Origin: Candolleomyces eurysporus
Lineage: Eukaryota > Basidiomycota > Agaricomycetes > Agaricales > Psathyrellaceae
Assembly (NCBI GenBank): GCA_027579435.1
Contig: JANBPK010000774.1
Coordinates: forward strand, 124,001 to 188,000
Length of the DNA: 64,000 nucleotides
Direction of reading: 5' to 3'
Positions 10,704 to 20,824 of the stretch are shown piece by piece; the first letter of the stretch is position 1; every line of letters starts with the position of its first letter. A program made the position numbers and the translations under genes. Below the pieces are notes generated by a model. The model did not search any database, was not told the DNA's origin, and saw only the letters and a program-made list of their open reading frames with translations.

Positions 10704-11931
10704 CGCCGCCGGATCTGCCTCGGCCCCTGCCAAATGTATAGTATCAACCCGAGTGACAAGCGCAGATACAATGAATGCAATCTGATTGGTTGGCGGGCGT
10801 GCTATCTTTGAAGGAGGAAGAAGACAAGAGCGACCTAACAATCAAGAAATCAGAAGAGAACACTAGGAAATGTGAGTGCAGCTGCATGCTGCATGCGAGA
10901 AACCCGTCAGCCGGGAACAAGTCAAGCGCAGAGACAGTTCCTCCGACACACCATATACAACTTTGTTTTGAGTTAGTTGGGCGCCATAAGGAAATCGTCG
11001 GCTGCAGATGGCAGGTTGGAGCTTCTCTCAATATCGTTCCATTGGAAATGCCCAGTAGCACCATACAGGCCCCATTGCTTGAATTCCTGAACCAATATGC
11101 AGTAAAGCGTGGACCGTGACAGGACAAGCTGACAGACCCAGAAAGAAGAGTTCTAAAGAGTGCAAATTCTGTCGTAGAACCAATGGGTTAGTGTGTATGG
11201 TATAGATGCTAAAAGTAAGCAATAATTAAGAAGTGCCGACTTTGTTCTTCACCCAAACTTGACGCTTGCTGAATGGTCTATATGAATGAGGTCTCTACCC
11301 CGAACAAGAGAGGGATTCGCACTTTGGACCGGTTTCGAGAAAGAGAACAGTGATGTCCAATACTGTCGGCTCATCATCGCAGACCACCTTGCCCTTTGTT
11401 GGCAGTGTAATCGAGGCTGACCTTCACCGACCACGGCGTCGAGCGAGAGCTCCATGAGCCCACAGAGCAAACGGTCAGGGCGATAGGATGGGTAGTATGG
11501 GTTGATAGCAGCTCATAGTGGAGTAAAATACATCCCTAGTAAGACTTTAGTATAAGCTACTCTTGATCAGTAGTGGAACGAAAGGGGATCGATTCATCCT
11601 TCCAAATACGGAACGAAGCAAAATTCTGGAAACCGATGTGCGCCTTGCCAATCGAGTTGTACTTATTGATAGACGTTGCCATGCGCAGCATCTGCCACCT
11701 GCCACAGGTTTAGGACAACGTCACATCGAAGGTAATAGAACATAACGAAGAGGAAGACGGAAGAACCCTCACTGATCAAATCTGCATTTAAGACTCGAGA
11801 AGAGACTGTGGTTTCTCATGTTACGTACTACCTACGTATGGAAACATGTGGAGGTACTCCCCAATGTTCGAATATGCTGCGGGCGCTACGCCTTTTATGT
11901 GGAACCCTCTTTGGATGCTCCGGCCATAGTC
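10704..11931. other. no supported gene
   Basis: A 114-codon plus-strand open frame at 10775-11119 and several shorter ones overlap the opposite strand. None has a motif or splice pattern. The right end is the 3' flank of the first FunK1 kinase. Confidence 0.3.
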
Positions 11932-14445
11932 TCAGCGCCTTCGACGATTTCGGCGACCAGGATTATCGGGCTGCGGCCCCTCAGTGGAATCCTGCATCTT
12001 CCTCTTCCTCTCCTTCGCCATCGACAACGAAGTATCAGTCTCGGACTTCTCCAGCTCCATGATGGCGCTGTCGAACAGGTGAAGGACAAGGTTGTAGTGC
12101 TCGCGAACCTTGGCTTCTGATAGGAGATTGTTGAGTCTCCGTTCAGCTACTTCGCGGTCAGAACAGTCCCTAATCTTCGACTTGGCCCGGGCGATCTTCC
12201 TGGCGAATGTAAAGAACCGCTTGAGGAGGTGACGAGAGGCTTTGCTCCAATACGGAGAAATATCCTTCGTTGGATCTACTGGCCGGTCGGAAAGAAGGAA
12301 CTTCTTCTTGAACTCGAAGTTTTTATCGCACATGTCGTAGTCCTTCAACTCCCACCACCGGCGCATGATCTCGGGATACGGCTCTTGATGCTTCAGCGGT
12401 CCATCGCGATGGTGCATCAAAGCGGTGGTGACGTAGAAGCCGGCTTCGATGTCATCCAAGTAGTCGTGCTTCAGGCAAGCCTTATCATCGTCGGCAATTG
12501 CGTTGCGCGTCAATGAAAGTGAGAAGAACATGCAATGACCCTAGTGAGTTAGGCAAGTTGGAAGTATGTCGGCGCGAGAGATATCTGATGATGGAAACTT
12601 ACAACAGCTTGGGCCTGGTGGGCGATTGCAGGGATTGGCTTTGCGCAATCGAGATCAATCAGTATCCCTCGGTTTCCTGGTGGAGCGCCAGGCTTTCCAA
12701 GTAGAATGTTGGTCCAGTCGATATCGCAGTGGACAGTGTCGCCTTCAAGATATAAATCTCGATGACCTGGAGAATACAAGATTGGGTCAACATATGTGCC
12801 GAGAGCCACTGAAAGAGGACGCTTACCTGCTATAGCATCACGAATAGCACACAGGAGCTGCTTCTCCGACTCGAAATAGCGGATATCACGGCCATACCGC
12901 TCCATTACAACACGAGAAAGGACCAGGTTCTGCGCCACGGAGATTTTCATCGAAGATTTCTTTCTGTCCTTAGAGGAAAAATACCTCGAAACCCCGAAAT
13001 CCTTGGTTTGGCGACGGTTGCCCTCATGCGAAATCATCTGGACAACACCGTTGATGTTCCGCGCCCTCTGGAGATTCTCGAATTCCGCTGGTGCTCCCTC
13101 CTCTCTCCAGCAGTCCTTGACAATGTATTCTTCTTTAGTCTCGGTATCTCGAACAGCCCAACATATCGTCCCGCGATTAGCCAGGCAATATTGCTTGAAT
13201 ACGGGACGGACGGAGGCTAGATCGTATGTCTTTGTCACTTCGGTTTCGTCGTCCCTGATCGTCAGACTACCACTCGCCTTTCTACCCGTATCGTCGAGAG
13301 TCCATTGAACACTCGAGTCGAGTCCAAGAACTTCTTCATCTAGGGAGCAAAGGCCGATGACGAGTCGGATGAACGGCTCGGGAGTATGGTGGTAGTTCGC
13401 GATATAACCGTGGTGGATGCCACTTCGGTCGGAATGGAAGAAATGAATCCTGTCTTCGGTGATAGAAAAGGTTCGAGCGAACTGTCGGTTAGGTTGTTGG
13501 ATGAACATCTGCCTGTACTCGCTAGTTAGCTCCCTGCTTTGCCACGGGAATGAACAAGAGAAGCAAAAGTACACACCTCGCATAAATGGTATGTTTCTTC
13601 AGTTCTTCTTCAGCATCGTACTCGTCTTCGAGAACTACCTCAATGCATGTGGTAACGTTGGTGAATCCAACGGTGGAAGCACTCCCGTCATCTTTGCTGT
13701 GCTCTGGTAACTCAAAAGACGCGCCCTGAGCCTCGATGACGAGAGAGGGTGAAGAGTAGCCAGCCCCCTGGGGTAAGTACTTCTCCTCGTGGCGAAGCTT
13801 CGAATTTCCAGCCTTGACGAGCCTACGGCGTCCATCGCAGTCTCCAAGCTCTTCCACAATAGTTGCGATGGTCGTATAGACCCGTTCAACGAGCTCAGAT
13901 GCGTCCGTGACTGGGTGATCTAGAGCGAAAGGATTTATGGTAACCCAGTTCATCCCCTTCTTGCTGTACAGGTCCGAGCTCTGTATGAATTCGTCGATGC
14001 ACTGCTTCGTCACTAGCGACGAGTACAGCGATCTCTGAAAATCATACTTGCAGGTGAACTCGTACCCCAAGTCTTGGACAACTCGCTCCTTCTGGACTTC
14101 GAGCATGGCTGGTGAAGCATCTCCTTGGCTGCTACAATCCGACTCCTCCTTGATCTGAGCTTCGATCCTGGTGGGGACGGTTTTCAGNGTCGANTCCATG
14201 CTGACTCGAGCGGCGGGAGGCGGTGCGTTGGGCTTTGGCGGNAGATTCNGTAGCCTGGGATCGAGGAGTCGTTGTGGTTTGTCCTTGAGCGTGGCACGTA
14301 TAGCGGTAGGGGCANCATGGACGTCTTCATTGATCTGTTCAGATNCCGAGGTCAGACTCTGCGCATCGCCTTGAGTGGCTGGCGATGTGGTTTGGGTTCG
14401 TGGCCGATTCTGGTCACCATGATCAGCGGTGGTGGAGGTGGGCAT
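11932..14445 (-). CDS. FunK1-type fungal protein kinase A
   Basis: Four exons: 14445-13577, 13512-12827, 12766-12603 and 12540-11932, GT-AG, phases consistent, 775 residues. The N-terminal 290 residues form the divergent FunK1 leader, with SPSLVIEAQGASFELP near its end. The kinase part contains RLVIGLCSLDEEVLGLD, IVKDCWREE, GVVQMISHE, VVMERYGRDI, GHRDLYLEGD, then VHCDIDWTNILL and GILIDLDCAKP. Next comes HDYLDDIEAGFYV, and the tail is basic (RRNRRRR). FunK1 kinases are a large Agaricomycete family; targets are mostly unknown. The catalytic-loop HRD reads HCD here (codon TGC), which may weaken or abolish activity. Six Ns between 14189 and 14345 leave the frame intact. FunK1-B lies 0.7 kb upstream in tandem. 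Confidence 0.85.
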
Positions 14446-15120
14446 CGCGGCGATGAAAAATGAGGGGCAAGGTGGCGGCTAATCAAGAGCGTCCAGGCTG
14501 CGGTGTTTGAATTCTCGCATTATTCATCTGGTCTCTCTCTTGGGGACACAATGACGCGGAGGTTTTACTGAGTGCCAATTGTGGATGAAGCGGGTCCAAA
14601 TTTGGCCGTCAATGATGACGTCACGCGTCCTCACTACGTGATCGCGTCAATACAGCGGACCGAACCTGCGTCCTAATTAAAGCTGTTCAAGCATGTATTG
14701 GAGGGCTCAAGAGGTATGAAGTTCTCCTTCATCCAGGAATCAACCTTGTAATAAGCAACAGAAAAAGTGGTCGCTGGTTGCAAAGAAGAACAAGACAGGC
14801 TCCGCGGCATGGCGCAGTCGTTAAAAATCCCTGGCACTCATTACCCTCAATCATCTGGGGAAAGATGTCATGGCTTCGGCTTCCAATCTTAGCAGCTACA
14901 CTCAATTGTTTCTCCTACGTCTCCAGTTCAGGATTATGCTAACGGAGTAGTTTTACCTTTCAATTTTCCGCTGGGCAGACAAGGATTAAAACCCGCCAAT
15001 ACATGCTGCAAAGTTCATTAATGCTGATATAAAAGCTTAAAGGATTCGTATTTGGGGAAGCAAATTGCATCAAAAGAAGATTTATACATATGATCACATC
15101 CTATGACAGGTCTCTTCATA
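14446..15120. other. intergenic between two FunK1 genes
   Basis: 5' flank of FunK1-A and 3' flank of FunK1-B. No open frame or RNA gene is apparent. Confidence 0.4.
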
Positions 15121-17527
15121 TCAAGCTCTCCTTAGACGAGTACGACGGCTTGCTTGAGGCTCCTTTCCCAATTCCTCCACTGGTTCCTCTTCAGCCCTTC
15201 TCTTTGTTCCGGAATTCGAAGCGTCCAACTCCCGAATAGCCTCATCAAAAAGGTAGAGGACATGGCTATAATGCTGACGGGCCCTCGACAACAATTTTCG
15301 TCGCTTCTTCCCCGCCTTCTCGCCATCCTCACACCACCTAATCTTCTCCTTCTCTCTTGCCACCTTCCTCGTGAACATATAGAATCGCTTGAGAAGGTGA
15401 CGAGAAGCCTTGCTCCAGTATGGAGCAATGTACTCTGTTGGGTCCATCGCAGGTTTAGACAGAATGAACTTTGTCTGCTTGAACTCCAAGTTGCTTTCGT
15501 AACCGCCCACCGCCGATCGGTACCACTCCCACACCCACCCAGGGGTAGGACGCGGGTTTGAACGCTTCTTTGGACCTTCATCCTCACACATAATCTTGGT
15601 GGTGGTATAGAATGACGACTCGAGGTCGTCGAGGTAGTCATGGGGGAGGACTCGGCATCGAGTTTTGTAGGACGTCCCGTTTGCGAGGAGCGAGTGGGAG
15701 AAATTCAAAGCGTGTCCCTAGAAGAATTTTAAGCCATGGTAAGAGTCAGTCAGGCAATCGAGCTAACGTACCACTATGTTCTCTTCAGAAATGTCACAGA
15801 TAGGTCTTGCTAAGTCCAGGTCGATAAGGATGCCACGATTCCCAACTTCAGCACCAGGTTTTCCAAGTACCACATTCAAGCTTGCGAAATCACAGTGTAA
15901 GATTTCACCGACGAGATAGAGTTGCATATGACCTAATGACGCGTCAGTTTCAAGAGAGAGAGAAGGATAGTGCAATCCATATGTTCTTACCTCCTATAGC
16001 ATCCCGAAGCGCACACAACGTGTCCTTCTCCGACATAAATTGACCCACACGACGGCCATATCGCTCCATCACAATGCGCGACTGGATGAGGTTCTGTGGC
16101 ATGACCCCATTCACATCTGTACCAGCACGTTTCCCGGGAGGGAGGTAGCGCGAAACGCCAAAGTCCTTCGTCTGTGCACGATCGTCTTCGTATCCGATCA
16201 TCTGGACAACTCCTGAAAGATTTTTTGCCGCCTTAAGGTTCTCGTATTCAGGTTTGCAGCTCTCTTCCCTCCAGCAGTCTTTAACGAGAAGCTCTTCCCC
16301 GGTCTCGGGATCCCGAACGTCCCAACAGACTGTCCCTCGGCCAAAGATGAAGTACGGCTGGAAAATAGGCTGAAGGGAAACCAAGTCATATGTCTTCGTG
16401 ATGTTGCTTTCGTCGTCCGTGGTCGTCAGAGTGCCGCTGACTTTTCTTCCCATAAAGTCGACGCTCCATTGAAGACTCGTGTCGAATCCAAGAACCTCTT
16501 CGTCGAGAGAGGTGAGACCGAGAATGAGTCGGATGAAGTCGTAGGGATTCGTGTCTTCCCAATCGATGAAAACTTCGTCGTGGAACCCACTCCGATCGAA
16601 ATGGAAGAAACGAACAGTGTGCTCCGTAACGCTGAGCGTTCGAACGAAGCGCCTGTTCGGTTGTTGAATGAAGATTTGTCTGTATAAGAAATTGGAATGT
16701 CACAATCGAGTCGAAGAGCAGAAGGATACGAAGACACTGTACCTCGCATACACCGCTTGTAGTTGACTAGTCTCTTCTGGAGTGAGTCGATGCGCAAGCA
16801 TTCTAACTGTGATACAAGTTGTGATAGTCGCAAACCCGATCTCAAACTCAGGTTCTGAAGTCGCTGCGAGCCCCGTACGCTTCGGTGGCAGTCCGAACGA
16901 CGGTCCTTGAGCTTCAATGATGAGGGAAGGGGATGAATAGTCATTGCTCATCAGCCCACGCCGTTGGTCTTCATGGTACAGCTTCGTATCAGCCGCCTTT
17001 CGTACTCGCCGACTGGCGCCATCACGGTTGGATAAGCCCCACTCCTTTATCACTGCACCGATGATTTTGAACACCATGTCAGTGAGATCAACCCCATCCT
17101 TGAGCCGGGTGGTTTTTTCAAACCCAGCCCAGCACCCGCTCTCCTGGTCCCAGAGCGTTGGCGTTTTCGTCAAGAAACTGTCTATGTGCTTGTCGGTTGC
17201 CAGAGAGGCGTATAAGGACATTTCCCTGTGGCAGGGAAAGTGGTGCGTCCAAACTTGGGCAGCAACCTGCTGCCTCTGCCGTGCGAGCATCGCTTGAACA
17301 GCAGCTACAGCAGCTGGGGAAGGGCTCGCGTTGCCGGCCTCGCCAGTTGTGGACTGCTTCTTGTCCTGAAGGACGGGACGGGCATCCAAAGGTGGGTTGG
17401 CGACAGCCTTGACCTTTGCTTGGACAGGAACAACTTGGGCATTCCGCCCTTTGTTCGGAGTACCAAGCAATGCAGTCAGGCCGGGTGGTACGTTCTCGTC
17501 GTTATCGGCGGAGGCACCACCAAACAT
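15121..17527 (-). CDS. FunK1-type fungal protein kinase B
   Basis: Four exons: 17527-16743, 16679-15991, 15932-15772 and 15717-15121, GT-AG, consistent phases, 743 residues. The intron positions match FunK1-A and FunK1-C. Family landmarks in order: SPSLIIEAQGPSFGLP, QAVYARQIFIQQPNRRFVRT, RLILGLTSLDEEVLGFD, GRKVSGTLTTTDDE, LVKDCWREE, GVVQMIGYE, IVMERYGRRV, GHMQLYLVGE, LHCDFASLNVVL, GILIDLDLARP and HDYLDDLESSFY, then a basic C terminus. The catalytic loop has HCD instead of HRD (codon TGT) and the usual GHR preceding it is GHM, so catalysis is doubtful. No frameshift or stop is seen, so the protein appears maintained. Confidence 0.85.
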
Positions 17528-18944
17528 GATAGAAAGAAGTTGAATGCAAAAAGAGGGAGAATGAGTGGTGGTGGCTTGTGGTAAGACGAGAGAAGTGTCG
17601 GTTTGCGAATTGTTTGGAGGACAATGGCAAAATCGAGCGGAGTTTAAGTTGTAGGTTCGCGAATTTGGTCGTGAATTCTGGATCCCGTGACCGCGTCGCG
17701 GGTGTAATATGATATCCCATATGCTCGTTCCCTCTACACAAAGATGGTGAAAGAGACGAACAAAGATTCAAGTGGTGTGCGAAGAGGGGATCCAGGGCTC
17801 CTACGGACGTGTGACACAGCAAACAGAGGATGGCGCTCGAGTATAACCAGTGTACCACGGATCCTACTACGGCAGGCCTCAGTCACAGTCGGAGATCCCA
17901 AAGAGCGCATCATAGTACGAGCAATCTTCCGAGCGCGATAGGGACGAAGGCACCGATACTAAGCTGCCCAATGAAAAATAGTTGTATTATAAAGCCAACT
18001 CTGCTGTTCTCATAGACCTGTAGCAAGAAAGCCAGTCAATTAGAATCAATAGGCATCACGCGTCACCCAGGACTGACAGAACTCACATAGTTTCCGTAAG
18101 GAACCTCTTTCAGCTATACCCTCGATCTCATGAGCACCGTCCTCCGTAGCAACAGGACATAAACGCCAGCAAAAGCAAACGGGTTGGTCTACCGGGAAGA
18201 GAGTCCGGAATACGGCCAAGATAATCTTTTGAGAGACGAGCAAATATCTTCAAACGACGGGACGACCAGGGCAAGGGGGAAGGCGGGAGGGAATCTACGA
18301 GTTCCAATGAACTGGAAGAATTAAGTTCAATTGACCTAGGGTGAGAACACTGAGTGAGTTCGCTTGCATAGGTTAGTGACGGAAAATTTTTCAAAGAGAA
18401 AGGAGAGAAAGATAGCAGCGGAAGGGAGAAGGTGGCAGCAGTGAACGAGAGATGGGAAGTAGCACACATTCGTCAGGCGCCCAGTGTTCCTCGATGTGGC
18501 GTGATAGTGGCGTCCAGGGTCAACTAAAAGGGGATGAGTAATGTTTCAAAACGACCGAACAACGAGGAAAGGGGAGGAAATGGTGGGTACGTGGCTACAG
18601 AAGAGTGCGGAAGAAAAAGGCGGAAAGTGAGCATTCGAAGGCTACAGAACCCGGTACCTACCACCCTAATAGAGTATCAGAGACAGGTTGCGGCGGAAGA
18701 TGAAAGGGGAAACGAACGAGGAATGAAGATCAACACGCCCAAATGTCAAGACCGTGCCAAAACCGTAGGAAACCCAGAACCTGTGATTCTCGTGAACCAC
18801 TCCCGGGATCTTGAGGACGTCCCCAATGTCCAGGTTTAAAATGCCGAAGCATTTGTATTACACGGAGTAGTTGAAGTAGTGGTGACTCCTGCCCAGTGCA
18901 CGATGGAGAAGAGCATCACTGGAGCTATTTTTGTATTTTCATGC
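17528..18944. other. no supported gene
   Basis: Upstream flank of FunK1-B. A 101-codon plus-strand open frame at 18534-18839 starts MSNVSKRPNNEE and contains a basic GRKRRKVS stretch that could be a nuclear signal, but there is no other support. Remaining open frames are short and overlapping. Confidence 0.3.
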
Positions 18945-19100
18945 CGCCTGACGCTTGGCTCAGCTTGGCTCGGGACGCATCAGTCAAAGTGTGTCAATTC
19001 TGAAAGGGACAATATTCCGGACATTTATAAGAAGGCGTTGTTCAATTTGAATGGTCGACGGTGGCCCAACAGCCCGCAACGTCTCTGCCTGCAAGCCAGC

Positions 19101-19626
19101 ATGCAGCCTACTGGCCTCCTCGCAATTTTGGGTGCCCTTGCGGCCTTCGCCACCCAGGCGAGCGCAACTCCCACTTATCCAGCTTTGATTCCTCGTGCTT
19201 CTCCCCAGCCATGCGTGCAGAGATATGTTTNGCCCCGAGCCCAGGCCCTATCCCGGCTTTCAGGACACTGGCGACGACCCTGGCCCAACCCGCTTCAAGT
19301 GTCGTATTGGCTGGAGTGTGAGCGATCCGAATTTTGCGTTCTGTATTTACGAGAAGGTCTGTCACTGTTCATTTTTTGTTGTTCAAACCCATCCCTATGC
19401 GCGATTGCTAATGCGTACTGGTGCAGGACACGGGGGCTTTGGTTGGTTCCATGCCCGGTGGTATCGAGGGCCTCTGTTGGGAGAGGGGGATGCCCAATCC
19501 CGAATGCCCCGTTCCCTCGAGACGTGNNCACTCCCAGTTCGTCGCCGAAGTGCGGAGCCCCAGCAGCTTGCGTCGCCTGTCTTGATGGAACGATTTGCCA
19601 AGGCCAAGAAGAGGGAAATGTCATGA
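19101..19626 (+). CDS. small secreted six-cysteine protein SSP2
   Basis: Two exons, 19101-19356 and 19427-19626, with a 70-nt GT-AG intron at the same place as in SSP1. The N terminus is the same signal peptide, starting MQPTGLLAILGALAAFA. The mature part keeps the YVCPEPRPYP, FKCR, FCIYEK and LCWERG signatures. As written, exon 1 has one extra base at N 19231 and exon 2 has two extra at NN 19527-19528. Leaving these out gives an open frame collinear with SSP1, so the breaks are probably assembly artefacts rather than true mutations. The sixth cysteine (NPQC in SSP1) falls in the NPECP region. Function unknown; it faces FunK1-B head to head at about 1.6 kb. Confidence 0.65.
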
Positions 19627-19796
19627 ATCGTTTTCTTCTTCGACCAGCAGGACATCTGTTAGATTGTCACCCAACGAGACTTTGATCGGACCTTCCTTAT
19701 GCCTTATTACAGGGACTTTGTGTCATTTACATTATTGCCTGCTTGCCCCTTGGACTTTTCTCCTCTTCACGATGCTCCTTGTCATTGCGCTTGTGG

Positions 19797-20250
19797 GAGA
19801 ACATCCATGATATGGAAACTCCGGGCGTCCGGCCTTATAGGGCGCTAGTTAGGAAAGGGAAGGAGGGGATGTAGGATACAAGTAAATAGGTAATGAATGA
19901 GTATCTGAGGAAAGAGAACTTAGGATATCGGTCGGATACAATATCCTAAGGTTGCAGGGAGCTCGTGTGCGCAGCGCCCCAGATTCTACACCTGTTAATT
20001 CAACAATTCCTTTCACGTACTGCTTAGGTGATTTTAGCGGGAACCGTTGTTGAAGGTAGGGAGAGAAAGGAAAGGGTAATCCTCCTGAAACCCGCTTTTA
20101 TTGGGGGCTTGCCCCCTTCTGTCCCGGTGGACCCAGAAATCGTCAGTAGAAAAGGGAAGCACAGCCACCTAGCATTTGGCAAGCGTCCCCTTCCCTGCAT
20201 ACCGCATAGCCCTGCCGGACGCCCGGACTTTCCAGATCAACGATATTCTG
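19797..20250. mobile_element. hAT-like MITE with 37-bp inverted repeats and 8-bp target duplication
   Basis: A 454-bp non-coding element. Its first 37 bp (19797-19833) and last 37 bp (20214-20250) are inverted repeats matching at 31 of 37 positions, including a perfect tccgggcgtccggc core. The octamer gcttgtgg flanks both sides (19789-19796 and 20251-20258), as expected for hAT-type target-site duplication. The right terminus, read inward, begins CAGA, compatible with hAT ends. The inverted segmental copy of this locus has a single gcttgtgg (reverse complement at 4614-4621) with no element, an unoccupied site. No transposase is encoded, so mobility would need one in trans. Confidence 0.8.
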
Positions 20251-20824
20251 GCTTGTGGACCTCTCACAGTTGTTTGCATAAGTTCTGTCAGTCGCGTGTT
20301 GTGCTCAAGCAGAATGATGTGACACCATGACTTGTATGTCACGCTAGCTACAAGGTCCCTACCCCCGAGCCTGATCATGAGCTGCATGTTGAATTGAGTA
20401 TATGCTGAGATATCAAATAAACCAGGTTCACTAGTTCTGCAGAGTCTCTTCGGTCAAAGTCTCGTTGCACGATGCAGCATGGTCTCAAGGGAGCGCTTGC
20501 TAAACCTAGGTGGCTGTGCCACCCAACGATTTCTGGGCTCACCAGTCACCTGAACAACCCCAGGGCTAAGTCAGAAATGGTATACAGACAGGTAGCTAAT
20601 AGCTATCGGCATACCCGAAAGATGTATTGAACACTGAATGAGAGTCCGAGCTACAGTCAAAAATCGACCTATTCAAAGACAAACGAGTCAGCGGCCTGCT
20701 GGCCACATATGAAGGATCTAGAGAGATAACGCGAATTAGGGCACACGGAGGCCCCAAATATAAATATGGAAGCAAAACAAAAACCTTAAGGTGAAGGTAA
20801 AAGTAACACTAGTTTCTCGTCGCG

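Larger units (their letters stand above)
18945..20665. repeat. segmental duplication block, copy 2
   Basis: Inverted counterpart of about 4120-5400. Homology covers the SSP promoter, the gene and its 3' flank up to 19796. It resumes at about 20398-20660, where the reverse complement again shows gatatc, gagactttgaccga and tagctacctgtctgta. Between lie the MITE and about 140 bp that do not align well with copy 1. Ends are approximate. Confidence 0.7.

Noticed and set aside
15132..15641. 169-codon open frame overlapping FunK1-B exon 4
   Set aside because: Shadow of the kinase exon in another frame.
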